This document shows positions 17,805 through 25,622 of a stretch of DNA of 64,000 nucleotides, one piece after another (within the stretch, counting starts at the first letter, position 1; each line of letters begins with the position of its first letter). A model generated the notes under the pieces. It ran no database searches, was not told the origin of the DNA, and was given only the letters and a program-made list of their open reading frames with translations. Origin of the DNA: Desulfolutivibrio sulfoxidireducens (GTDB lineage: Bacteria > Desulfobacterota > Desulfovibrionia > Desulfovibrionales > Desulfovibrionaceae); assembly GCF_013376475.1 (NCBI RefSeq), contig NZ_CP045508.1:3694001-3758000 (forward strand), written 5' to 3'. Position numbers and translations under genes: made by a program.

Positions 17805-19361
17805 GTGCAACCGGACCTGATCATGACCAACGCAGAGAGCGTCGCGCTTGGCGACGTCCCGGTTCTGGATTTCGAATCGCTCCGGAACTTTCTTGTCGGC
17901 GAGACGCGCGGCGGCGGACGCCTGGCGACCCTGTGCGGCATGCCCGGGCAGGCCGGCCCACACGGCGGGCTGCGCATCCTGGCCGTGGTGGCCCGGGACG
18001 GCGCGGGCATCCTGCGTCCGGTGCTGTCCGAGGTCGGGCCGCGCTACCCCGCGCTCACCCCGGACCTGCCCCAGGCCCACCTGTTCGAGCGGGAGATGGC
18101 CGAGCGCTTCGGGGTCGAGCCGGTGGGCCATCCGCGCCCCCGGCCCGTGCGCTACACGGTCCCGGGCAGCCTGGGCCCCAAGGCCCCGGCCAAGCCCCGG
18201 CCCCTGCCGGCGGACACGGATTTCTTCCGGATGTCCGGGGAGGAGGTCCACGAGGTGGCCGTGGGGCCGATCCACGCCGGGATCATCGAGCCCGGGCATT
18301 TCCGCTTCCAGTGCCACGGCGAGACCGTCTTTCACCTGGAGATCGCCCTGGGCTACCAGCACCGGGGCATCGAGGCCGCCCTGACCGGGCCGCTTTCCCG
18401 GGGCGGCCGGGGCTTCGGCCGCATCCCGCATTTCATGGCCACGGCCGCCGGGGACACCACCGTGGGCCACACCCTGGCCTGGTGCGGCACGGTCGAATCC
18501 CTGACCCGGACCGGGGTTCCCGAGCGGGCGGCGGCCTTCCGGCTGATCGCCCTCGAACTCGAACGCCTGGCCAACCACACCGGCGACCTGGGAGCCCTGG
18601 CCGGGGATGTGGCCTACCTGCCGACCATGTCCTTTTGCGGCCGGCTTCGCGGGGATTTTTTGAACATGACCGCGCTTTTGTGCGGCAACCGTTTCGGCCG
18701 AGGCCTTGTGGTCCCGGGCGGGGTGGGTTTCGACGCCGACGGAGCGCGCCTGGCCGAGCTTCGCGGCCGTTTCGAGTCCACCATGCGCGACGTGGAGGGC
18801 GCGGCGGACCTTTTATTCGAGACGCCCTCGGTGCGCGCCCGCTTCGAGCACACGGGCGCGATCACCCGGGAAACGGCCACGGCCCTGGGCCTGGTCGGTC
18901 CGGCGACCCGGGCCTGCGGTCTGGCCCGGGACGTCCGCGTGGACCATCCCTTCGGCGCGTACGGCCGCATCAGGGCCAGGGCCTCGACCTGGCCGTCAGG
19001 GGACGTCTTTGCCAGGGCCAATGTCCGCCGTCTGGAGATACGCGAGTCGGCCCGGCTCATCCGGACCGGACTGGACGCGCTTTCCACCCTGCCCGAGGGC
19101 GGGATTGCGGCCGACGGCCCGCCCTGGCCACGGCCCATGCCCCCGGACAGCCTGACCGTGTCCCTGGTCGAGGCCTGGCGCGGCGAGATCTGCCATGTGG
19201 CCGCCACCGGCCCGGACGGACGGCTCTCCTTTTACAAGATGACCGACCCCTCCTTCCACAACTGGGAGGGGTTGGCCATGGCCCTGCGTGGCGTGGCCGT
19301 CTCGGATTTCCCCTTGTGCAACAAGAGCTTCAACCTGTCCTACTGCGGACACGACCTGTGA
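17805..19361 (+). CDS. NuoCD/HyfG-like large subunit lacking [NiFe] ligands (Ehr complex)
   Basis: A 518-residue fusion of a NuoC-like domain (about 1-135, HLFEREMAERFGVEPVGHP) and a NuoD/large-subunit domain (about 140-518). GYQHRGIEAAL matches the YxHRGIE motif. Where [NiFe] hydrogenases have a CxxC (L1) the protein reads FMATAAGDTTVGH, and the C-terminal L2 region reads DFPLCNKSFNLSYCGHDL instead of DPCxxC. The active-site ligands are therefore missing, as in complex I and Ehr complexes. The GTG start at 17805 lies seven bases after AGGAGG (17792-17797); the ATG at 17823 is too far from it. The redox partner is unknown. Confidence 0.88.
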   Translation: MQPDLIMTNAESVALGDVPVLDFESLRNFLVGETRGGGRLATLCGMPGQAGPHGGLRILAVVARDGAGILRPVLSEVGPRYPALTPDLPQAHLFEREMAERFGVEPVGHPRPRPVRYTVPGSLGPKAPAKPRPLPADTDFFRMSGEEVHEVAVGPIHAGIIEPGHFRFQCHGETVFHLEIALGYQHRGIEAALTGPLSRGGRGFGRIPHFMATAAGDTTVGHTLAWCGTVESLTRTGVPERAAAFRLIALELERLANHTGDLGALAGDVAYLPTMSFCGRLRGDFLNMTALLCGNRFGRGLVVPGGVGFDADGARLAELRGRFESTMRDVEGAADLLFETPSVRARFEHTGAITRETATALGLVGPATRACGLARDVRVDHPFGAYGRIRARASTWPSGDVFARANVRRLEIRESARLIRTGLDALSTLPEGGIAADGPPWPRPMPPDSLTVSLVEAWRGEICHVAATGPDGRLSFYKMTDPSFHNWEGLAMALRGVAVSDFPLCNKSFNLSYCGHDL

Positions 19362-19436
19362 GAACCGCCATGAACGCGCCGATTTCGCCGTCCCGCCCGG
19401 CCACCCGGCCCGCGCCGCGAAAGGGGGCCTGACCCC

Positions 19437-20210
19437 GTGCTGCGCGCCGCCCTGGAACGCCTGCGCCAAAAGCGCCGCACCGTGGCCTTTCCGGCCGCGC
19501 CCCCGTCCCTGCCGGACCGTTTCCGGGGGCTGCCGGTCATTGACGCCGCGAAATGCCGGCCCGAGTGCCGCAAAGATCCGGCCTGCGCCGCGGCCTGTCC
19601 GGTGGGGGCCATCCGCCCGGGTCTGGGCGTGGCCGGAACGCCGGCCATCGACCTGGGCAAGTGCCTGTTCTGCACGGACTGCATGGCCGCCTGCCCCACC
19701 GGGGCGTTGACCTTTGGCCGCGACTACCGGCTGGCCGTACGCCAGCGCGAGCACCTGCTTGTGCGGGGGGAGGCCCTCAGGCTGGCCGAGGCCCTGGAGA
19801 GGCGGACCCGCCGGCTGTTCGGCCGGTCGCTGAAGCTGCGGCAGGTCAGCGCCGGGGGCTGCAACGCCTGCGAGGCGGATTTGAACGTGTTGACCACCAT
19901 CGTCTTCGATCTGGGGCGGTTCGGCATCGAGTTCGTGGCCTCGCCGCGCCATGCCGATGGGCTGATGATCACCGGGCCGGTGACCGAGAACATGCGGGAG
20001 GCGCTTCTGAAATGCCACGACGCGACGCCCGACCCCAAGATCGTGATCGCCTCGGGGTCCTGCGCCATCTCGGGCGGCCCGTTCGCCGGGATGCCGGAAT
20101 CCCACGACGGGGCCGACGCCCTTTTGCCGGTAGACCTGTACATACCCGGGTGCCCGCCGCATCCGATCACGGCCCTGGACGGGATGCTGCGGCTCTTGGG
20201 GAGAATATAA
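19437..20210 (+). CDS. HyfI/NuoB-like small subunit with N-terminal ferredoxin domain (Ehr complex)
   Basis: A 257-residue iron-sulfur protein. The N-terminal part (about 35-100) holds two cluster motifs, an atypical CRPECRKDPACAAACP and a canonical CLFCTDCMAACP, resembling a fusion of HyfH-type ferredoxin to the small subunit. The C-terminal part is NuoB-like, with the cluster ligands GGCNACEAD, GSCAISGG and GCPPHPITAL all kept. Electron transfer to the large subunit is therefore plausible. The start is GTG 19437 behind AAAGGGGG. The stop TAA overlaps the left arm of a terminator, and the last 60 bases are repeated four more times downstream. Confidence 0.88.
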   Translation: MLRAALERLRQKRRTVAFPAAPPSLPDRFRGLPVIDAAKCRPECRKDPACAAACPVGAIRPGLGVAGTPAIDLGKCLFCTDCMAACPTGALTFGRDYRLAVRQREHLLVRGEALRLAEALERRTRRLFGRSLKLRQVSAGGCNACEADLNVLTTIVFDLGRFGIEFVASPRHADGLMITGPVTENMREALLKCHDATPDPKIVIASGSCAISGGPFAGMPESHDGADALLPVDLYIPGCPPHPITALDGMLRLLGRI

Positions 20211-20602
20211 AAAGACGAAACGTCTTTTTATTGAGGGGGGTGCCCGCCGCATCCGATCACGGCCCTGGACGGGATGCCGCGTTTATTGGGGAGAATATAA
20301 AAAGACGAAACGTCTTTTTATTGAGGGGGGTGCCCGCCGCATCCGACCACGGCCCTGGACGGGATGCCGCGTTTATTGGGGAGAATATAAAAAGACGTAA
20401 ACATCTTTTTATTGAGGGGGGGTGCCCGCCGCATCCGATCACGGCCCTGGACGGGATGCCGCGTTTATTGGGGAGAATATAAAAAGACGAAACGTCTTTT
20501 TATTGAGGGGGGTGCCCGCCGCATCCGATCACGGCCCTGGACGGGATGTTGCGGCTCTTGGAGAGAATATAAAAAGACGTAAACGTTTTTTTATTGGAGG
20601 GC
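20151..20602 (+). repeat. Tandem array: five copies of a 90-bp gene-3'-end-plus-terminator unit
   Basis: Units begin at 20151, 20241, 20331, 20423 and 20513 (90, 90, 92, 90 and about 90 bases), with a decayed sixth start near 20601. Each unit carries the coding 3' end of the HyfI-like gene from the last cluster cysteine (TGCCCGCCGCATCCGATCAC), the stop region GAGAATATAA, the hairpin AAAAAGACG-AAA-CGTCTTTTT and a G-run. Only the first copy is part of the gene. Copies differ by a few substitutions (unit 3 hairpin AAAAAGACGTAAACATCTTT; unit 5 AAAAAGACGTAAACGTTTTT). Confidence 0.95.
20209..20229 (+). terminator. Terminator of the Ehr operon (first of five)
   Basis: AAAAAGACG-AAA-CGTCTTTTT forms a perfect 9-bp stem with a 3-base loop, starting inside the stop codon of the HyfI-like gene and ending in a T-run. 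The same hairpin recurs in each following repeat unit, so up to five terminators stand in series. Confidence 0.8.
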
Positions 20603-20612
20603 TGTCTGCCGC

Positions 20613-20640
20613 AAAAAAAAAGGCGCCTCTCCCAGGCGCC
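20613..20640 (-). terminator. Rho-independent terminator for the GGDEF-EAL gene
   Basis: On the minus strand GGCGCC-TGGGAGA-GGCGCC is followed by nine T (A-run 20613-20621 on the plus strand). It lies about 200 bases past the stop of the leftward GGDEF-EAL gene, beyond the minisatellite and palindromic repeat. Confidence 0.7.
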
Positions 20641-20672
20641 CGCGACCAGAAAGAACACACCGTAGCTGTTAC

Positions 20673-20710
20673 GGGATTCCAAAGGGCGAAGCCCTTTGGC
20701 CGCCGGAGGC
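20673..20710. repeat. Dispersed palindromic repeat, probable bidirectional terminator (copy 3)
   Basis: GGGATTCCAAAGGGCGAAGC continues through CCTTTGGCCGCCGGAGGC, the inverse orientation of copy 1. The core CCAAAGGGC-GAA-GCCCTTTGG is a perfect 9-bp stem. It sits in the convergent zone between the Ehr operon and the GGDEF-EAL gene. Confidence 0.8.
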
Positions 20711-20723
20711 CTCTCCCACTCCC

Positions 20724-20836
20724 AGCCTCCGTCTCCCAACCTCCGTCTCCCAACCTCCGTCTCCCAGCCTCCGTCTCCCAACCTCCGTCTCCCAACCTCC
20801 GTCTCCCAGCCTCCGTCTCCCAGCCTCCGTTCCCCG
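20724..20836. repeat. 14-bp minisatellite, eight units
   Basis: The unit CCTCCGTCTCCCAA/AG repeats with an exact 14-base period at 20726, 20740, 20754, 20768, 20782, 20796, 20810 and 20824, alternating mainly in the A/G at its end; the last unit is diverged. It directly abuts the stop codon (20837-20839) of the leftward GGDEF-EAL gene. Confidence 0.92.
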
Positions 20837-23053
20837 CTACGTCTTTCCCTCCCCGCCCAGCAGCTCTCCGGCGGCCTCCTCCTCCATGGCCGCGCCGAAG
20901 TAGTGGCCCTGGATCATGTCGCAGCCCATGTCCAACAGCCCCGCCGCCTCGTCCTTGCGTTCCACGCCCTCCACCACCACGTCCATATTCAGTGCGTGGG
21001 CCATGGCCACCATGAGCCGCACCAGTTCCCAGCCGCGCTCCTCGTCCAGGCCCCGGACAAAGGACTGATCGATCTTGATGGCCTCGGCGGGCAGGCGGCG
21101 CAGGACAGCCAGCGAGGAATAGCCCGTGCCGAAGTCGTCGATGAACACCGCCGCGCCCAGGCCCTTGAGCCGGGCAAGGGTCTCGGCGGCCGCGTCCGGG
21201 TGTTCCATAAGCACGCTCTCGGTGATCTCCAGCTTGAGCGCCCCGGCCGGAAGCCGCTCCCGGCGAAGCGCCTGCTCCACCTCGGCGGCCAGGTCCGCGT
21301 GCCGAAACTGGCATCCGGACACGTTGACGCTGACGAAAAAGGGTTTCCTGGGGAAACGGTCCAGCCAACCGCGCAGGGTGGCCGCGGCCCCGGCCAGGGC
21401 GAAACGTCCGATCTCCCCGATAAGGTTGGTCTGTTCGGCCACGGGAATGAACTCCCCCGGGGAGATCACCCCGAGCCGGGGATGCCGCCATCTGGCCAGG
21501 GCCTCGAATCCGGCCAGTCCGCCCGTGGCCGAATGCACCAGGGGCTGGTAGACCAGCCGCACCTCCCCCCGGGGAATGGCCTGGCGCAGGTGCGTGGCCA
21601 GTTGCAGACGGCGATCGGCCTCGCGGCGCATGGAGGCGTCAAAAAGGACATATCCGCCCTTGCCCCTGGCCTTGGCCCGGTACATGGCCGTATCCGCGTC
21701 GCGCAGGATGTCTTCGGGCAGTCGCACGCAGCCCCGCCCCCCCGTGGTCCCGGCCACGATCCCGGCCGAGGCCTGAATGAACAGGGTATGGCTGTCCACG
21801 CGCACTCCCCGCCGCAGGGTCGCGTTGACCCGGTCCACCACCTCCGGGGCCCGTCGCCCCTGGTCCCCGTCGTCCAAAAGGGCCACGAACTCGTCCCCGC
21901 CGAAACGGCCCAGCACGTCGCCGTCCCCGAGGCACCCGGCCAGGACGGCGGCCACCGCCACCAGGAGCCGGTCGCCCACAGCGTGGCCCAGGCTGTCGTT
22001 GACGTATTTGAAGTCGTCGAGGTCGAAAAAGATGGTGGAGAATGCGGCCCCCGGGTCCTGGATTGCTCGCTCCAGGCGGCGACGCAGCTCCTTAAGGACA
22101 AAGGTCCGGTTGAAAAGCCCGGTCAGGGCGTCGTGGGTGGCCTGGTGGCGCAGGGCCTTTTCGCGGCGCACCTCCTCGGTCACGTCCCGATAGACCGCCA
22201 GCACCCGTACGGTTTTTCCGGCGTCGTCGCGGATGACGTCCAGGGTCTGCGCCACCCACCGGACGCCCCCGTCCGGCCGCCTGGTCCGAAACCGGACCAT
22301 CCCGCACCGGCCATCCAAAAGACAGGCGTTCACCCCGGCCGAAAAAAGCGCCCGGTCCTCGGCCACGACCAGTTCGGCCAGATCCTCGATGCACGGCGGC
22401 ATGGCGCCTCCGGCAAGGGGAAACAGGTCGCCCGCGTCCCGCGACCAGCGAACCAGGCCATCGGCCAGGTTCCACTCCAGGCTGGCGATGCCGCCCACCC
22501 GGTGGGCCATGTCCGACATCTTTTCCCGGGAGAGCTTTTCCGCCAGGGCCTCCCGGATGATCGCCGCCAGCCTGTCCGTGGCAAAAGGCTTGGTCAGGAA
22601 CCGGAACACCCGGCCCTGGTTGATGCCCCGGATGGCGGCATCCAGGCTGGCCTCGCCCGTGAGCATGACGCCAATGACCGAGGGATGCCGCCTGGCGGTC
22701 TCGGCCAGGAGTTCGGAACCGCTCATGCCGGGCATCTTCTCGTCGGTGACCACCACGTCCACGCCCCGCCCGGCCGCGCCCCGGGCCAGGATGTCCAGGG
22801 CCAGGGCCGCCGAGGAGGCGGTCGCGACCGCGAAGGATTCCTGATGAAAGACCCGGCGAAAGGTCTCAAGCACCTGGGGCTCGTCGTCCACGAAGAGCAC
22901 CACGCCACCCAGGCCGGTTTTCCCGGCGCCCTCCCCCGCGCCCGGGGAGGGACAACGGGCCTGGCGCGCCGGACAGGACGTCGCATCAGGGGAGTCGGGG
23001 GCGGCCTGGGCCGCGCCGTCGGCTTCCGGCCACCCCGAAATGGTTTTTCCCAT
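20837..23053 (-). CDS. Response regulator with PAS, GGDEF and EAL domains
   Basis: A 738-residue c-di-GMP turnover protein. Order: a variable N-terminus; a receiver domain (about 50-170, VLFVDDEPQVLE with phospho-acceptor VVVTDEKMPGMSG and signature FLTKPFA); a PAS-like domain (VRWSRDAGDLFPL to VYRDVTEEV); a GGDEF domain with intact RFGGDEFVALL; an EAL domain with GFEALARWRHP, EITESVLME and FIDDFGTGYSSL. Both cyclase and phosphodiesterase motifs look complete, so either activity is possible. The start at 23053 (MGKTISGW) follows GGGGGTGGC; upstream frame is Pro/Ala-rich and unlikely to be translated. No partner kinase is adjacent. Confidence 0.9.
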   Translation of the reverse strand: MGKTISGWPEADGAAQAAPDSPDATSCPARQARCPSPGAGEGAGKTGLGGVVLFVDDEPQVLETFRRVFHQESFAVATASSAALALDILARGAAGRGVDVVVTDEKMPGMSGSELLAETARRHPSVIGVMLTGEASLDAAIRGINQGRVFRFLTKPFATDRLAAIIREALAEKLSREKMSDMAHRVGGIASLEWNLADGLVRWSRDAGDLFPLAGGAMPPCIEDLAELVVAEDRALFSAGVNACLLDGRCGMVRFRTRRPDGGVRWVAQTLDVIRDDAGKTVRVLAVYRDVTEEVRREKALRHQATHDALTGLFNRTFVLKELRRRLERAIQDPGAAFSTIFFDLDDFKYVNDSLGHAVGDRLLVAVAAVLAGCLGDGDVLGRFGGDEFVALLDDGDQGRRAPEVVDRVNATLRRGVRVDSHTLFIQASAGIVAGTTGGRGCVRLPEDILRDADTAMYRAKARGKGGYVLFDASMRREADRRLQLATHLRQAIPRGEVRLVYQPLVHSATGGLAGFEALARWRHPRLGVISPGEFIPVAEQTNLIGEIGRFALAGAAATLRGWLDRFPRKPFFVSVNVSGCQFRHADLAAEVEQALRRERLPAGALKLEITESVLMEHPDAAAETLARLKGLGAAVFIDDFGTGYSSLAVLRRLPAEAIKIDQSFVRGLDEERGWELVRLMVAMAHALNMDVVVEGVERKDEAAGLLDMGCDMIQGHYFGAAMEEEAAGELLGGEGKT

Positions 23054-23327
23054 GCCACCCCCTGTACTCCCACGCCCGGGCAAAGGCAACGCCGCCGGCG
23101 TGTTCGCCGGCGAACAGGCGAGGCGGGCGATCTTCCCGGCCGTCACAGCCTTGTCCCTTTTTTCGCAACGCCGACTTGTCGTTGAAAACTCCGCCGGATA
23201 GGCGTATCCACAAATTTGTCGATTGGCATGCGGCAAAATCCGATCCGCATTTTCGGCCGGCGCGGCCCCTCTCACGGACTGCCCCGACACCGGCCCGGCC
23301 CACCGGAAACCACACGGCGGCAGGCAC

Positions 23328-23927
23328 ATGCAGGCACATCACAAGGAACAGGGCGGGACCATCGTCACGGTCATGGACGATGTCAGCGTGGAATACCGCC
23401 GCCAGCCCAAGACGCCGCGTCGCGAGGCCTCCCGTCTCTTTTTGGCCGTGTCCGCGCTTTTGCGCTTCGTGCCCCTGTACGCCATGTGGCTGGCGCTTTC
23501 GGGTTTCTTCGATGTCTTCCACATGACCGTGGGCGTCGTGTGCTGCCTGGCCGTGGCCGTCTTCTCCCAGGCCATTCTGCCGCCGCGCCCGGCCTCCCCC
23601 TTTCCCCTGCGGCCGCTTCTTTTCATGCCCGGCTACTGCCTGTGGCTTTTATGGGAGATCGTCAAGGCCAACGTCTGGGTCCTCTATCTGGTCTTTCATC
23701 CCCGGATGATGGAAAAAATCGACCCCAGGCTTTTCACCTTCAAAAGCCGGCTGACCTCGCGGGTCGCCCTGACCGTATTCGCCAACTCCATCACCCTGAC
23801 CCCCGGGACCATCACCGTCAGCGTCAACGAGCGGGGGGATTTCCTGGTGCACGCCATCGACGGCAAGTCCGCCGGAGGGCTGCCCGGGGAGATGGAGAAA
23901 AAAATCGCGGCCACCTTCGGGGAATAG
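23328..23927 (+). CDS. mrpE: Mrp-type Na+/H+ antiporter subunit E
   Basis: A 199-residue MrpE/MnhE/MbhA-family protein. After a polar N-terminus it has hydrophobic segments (PLYAMWLALSGFFDVFHM, VGVVCCLAVAVFSQAIL, MPGYCLWLLWEIVKANVWVL) and the family signature RVALTVFANSITLTPGTITV followed by FLVHAIDG. The start is uncertain: ATG 23328 (weak GGCAGG) and ATG 23373 are both possible. It is the first gene of a ten-gene operon with almost no spacing; the next gene starts three bases after its stop. Confidence 0.88.
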   Translation: MQAHHKEQGGTIVTVMDDVSVEYRRQPKTPRREASRLFLAVSALLRFVPLYAMWLALSGFFDVFHMTVGVVCCLAVAVFSQAILPPRPASPFPLRPLLFMPGYCLWLLWEIVKANVWVLYLVFHPRMMEKIDPRLFTFKSRLTSRVALTVFANSITLTPGTITVSVNERGDFLVHAIDGKSAGGLPGEMEKKIAATFGE

Positions 23928-23930
23928 GCC

Positions 23931-24206
23931 ATGGAACGGATATTTTTGTATTCCGGCGTATATATCGCCCTGCTCATGCTGGTGTCGTTGTACCGCACGG
24001 CGGCCGGGCCGACCACGCTGGACCGGCTCATGGGGGCCAACGCCATGGGCTCCAAGACCACGGCATTGATCCTTTTTATGGGCGTGGCCTTCGACCGCCT
24101 GGACATGTTCGTGGACATCGCCCTGGCCTACGCCATGCTCAACTTCATCTCGGTCCTGGCCGCCTCGCGCTATGTCCTCAAGCGCGGCCTGGGCGACAAG
24201 TCATAG
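23931..24206 (+). CDS. mrpF: Mrp-type antiporter subunit F
   Basis: A 91-residue membrane protein with three hydrophobic segments, matching MrpF/MnhF/MbhB in size and in the motif RTAAGPTTLDRLMGANAMGSK, followed by VDIALAYAMLNFISVLAA. It is a structural part of the Mrp membrane complex. It begins three bases after mrpE and is followed by mrpG after 11 bases. Confidence 0.92.
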   Translation: MERIFLYSGVYIALLMLVSLYRTAAGPTTLDRLMGANAMGSKTTALILFMGVAFDRLDMFVDIALAYAMLNFISVLAASRYVLKRGLGDKS

Positions 24207-24217
24207 GGGACACGGAC

Positions 24218-24547
24218 ATGAACTTCCTGGTCTGCGCGCTTCTGGGGATCGGACTGATTTTTTTCACCGGCGGCACCCTGGGGCTGATCCGTCTGCCCGA
24301 CGTCTATTCCCGGCTGCACATGGCCGGCAAGATCGACACCATGGGCAGCATAAGCCTTATAGCCGCGCTTTTCCTGTACGAGATCACGATCTTCGACCTG
24401 GCCCACGTCCTGGTGGGCATAAAGATCCTGCTGGTCCTGTTCTTTGTGTTCCTGGCCTCGCCCACGGCCTGCCACGCCATGGTCGACGCCTGCCTGCGGG
24501 CCGGGCTGGCCCCGTGGGTCAAGGGCGGGCAAGGGGGCGACGCGTGA
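24218..24547 (+). CDS. mrpG: Mrp-type antiporter subunit G
   Basis: A 109-residue MrpG/MnhG/MbhC-family membrane protein with three helices. The family motif GLIRLPDVYSRLHMAGKIDT is clear, followed by FDLAHVLVGIKILLVLFFVF and the SPTACHAM segment typical of subunit G. The ATG at 24218 was chosen because it gives the usual short N-terminus. The stop overlaps the GTG start of the next gene. Confidence 0.92.
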   Translation: MNFLVCALLGIGLIFFTGGTLGLIRLPDVYSRLHMAGKIDTMGSISLIAALFLYEITIFDLAHVLVGIKILLVLFFVFLASPTACHAMVDACLRAGLAPWVKGGQGGDA

Positions 24548-24789
24548 TCCTGGAAATCAAAATCGCCATGCTGGTCCTGGTCATCGTGTGCGCCGTGGCC
24601 TCCATCACCATCAAGGATCTTCTGGGCGCGGCCGTGGTCTTTGGGACCTACAGTTTCATGATGTGCCTTCTGTGGACGGCCATGGCCGCCGTGGACGTGG
24701 CCTTCACCGAGGCCACCATCGGCGCGGGCATAAGCACGGTGCTCATGGTCGCGGCGGTGTTTCGCACCACCCGGAGGACCAAGGATTGA
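24544..24789 (+). CDS. DUF4040/MbhD-type antiporter subunit
   Basis: An 81-residue membrane protein with three helices, equivalent to MbhD or to the segment that is fused to the C-terminus of MrpA in canonical Mrp systems. ITIKDLLGAAVVFGTYSFMM and DVAFTEATIGAGISTVLMVA (with the conserved EA in FTEA) mark the family. It starts with GTG at 24544, overlapping the mrpG stop, and its own stop overlaps the TTG start of the next gene, so translation is probably coupled. Confidence 0.85.
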   Translation: MILEIKIAMLVLVIVCAVASITIKDLLGAAVVFGTYSFMMCLLWTAMAAVDVAFTEATIGAGISTVLMVAAVFRTTRRTKD

Positions 24790-25619
24790 AACGCCTGGCC
24801 CTTTTCGTGGTGCTCCTGGCCGGGGCGCTCTTCGCGGCCACGGCCTCGGACTTCCCCCGCCTGGGCGATCCGGACTCGGCCCCCTCGCGCCACGTCTCCC
24901 CGGCCTACATCCAGGGCTCCCTGGACCAGACCCACACCCCCAACTTCGTGACCTCGGTTCTGGCCGACTACCGGGGTTTCGACACCATGTTCGAGACCTC
25001 GGTGGTCTTTTTGGCCGGCATGTCCTGCTTTTTCATCCTGCGCGTCCTGCGCAAAAAAAGCCTCGCCGAGGTCTTCTACTACCGCCACAAGCCCACGGGC
25101 GTGGTTTTGGCCATGCTCGCCCCGCGCCGCATCCCCCGGCGCGCAAGCTGCTTCGAGCGCATCGACGCCGACTGGACGCCCCAGGACATGGTCGTGGAGA
25201 CCATGTGCCTGTTTATGGTCCCCTTCATCCAGGTCTTCGCCCTCTACGTCATCGCCCACGGCCACTACAGCCCGGGCGGGGGGTTCCAGGGCGGCGTGCT
25301 TTTGGCCGCAAGCTTCATCCTGGTCGGCCTCTCGCGCGACCTGCGCACCGTGGAACGGCTTCTGACCGAGAAAACCGCCATCCTGACGGCCGCAGCCGGG
25401 GTGTGCGTCTACGCCGGCACCGGGCTTTTGGCCCTTTTTTTCGGGAGCAACTTCCTCGACTACGGGGCCTTCGGCCAAGCCTTCGGGATCGCCGTCCCGG
25501 CGGCCCGGTCCCTGGGCATCCTGTGCGTGGAGATCGGCGTGGCCATGACCGTCATGGCCACCCTGGTGACCATCTACAAACTGATATCCTCCCAGGGAAC
25601 CGTGGAAGAGGGGCTCTAG
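24786..25619 (+). CDS. Fused MbhE/MrpB-type antiporter subunit
   Basis: A 277-residue membrane protein. The N-terminal part (1-115) is MbhE-like, with TPNFVTSVLADYRGFDTMFE; the C-terminal part (about 135-270) is MrpB/MnhB-like, with IAHGHYSPGGGFQGGVLLAA. The start is an unusual TTG at 24786 with GGAGG seven bases upstream, overlapping the previous stop. In canonical Mrp systems the MbhE region belongs to MrpA and MrpB is separate; here the two are joined. Confidence 0.85.
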   Translation: MKRLALFVVLLAGALFAATASDFPRLGDPDSAPSRHVSPAYIQGSLDQTHTPNFVTSVLADYRGFDTMFETSVVFLAGMSCFFILRVLRKKSLAEVFYYRHKPTGVVLAMLAPRRIPRRASCFERIDADWTPQDMVVETMCLFMVPFIQVFALYVIAHGHYSPGGGFQGGVLLAASFILVGLSRDLRTVERLLTEKTAILTAAAGVCVYAGTGLLALFFGSNFLDYGAFGQAFGIAVPAARSLGILCVEIGVAMTVMATLVTIYKLISSQGTVEEGL

Positions 25620-25622
25620 GCC

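Noticed and set aside
19553-20482. Plus-strand open frame across the tandem array
   Set aside because: It is another frame of the HyfI-like gene that stays open through the repeats; no start signal or family.
20151-20602. CRISPR array
   Set aside because: Units are contiguous 90-bp copies without variable spacers and match the 3' end of the adjacent gene.
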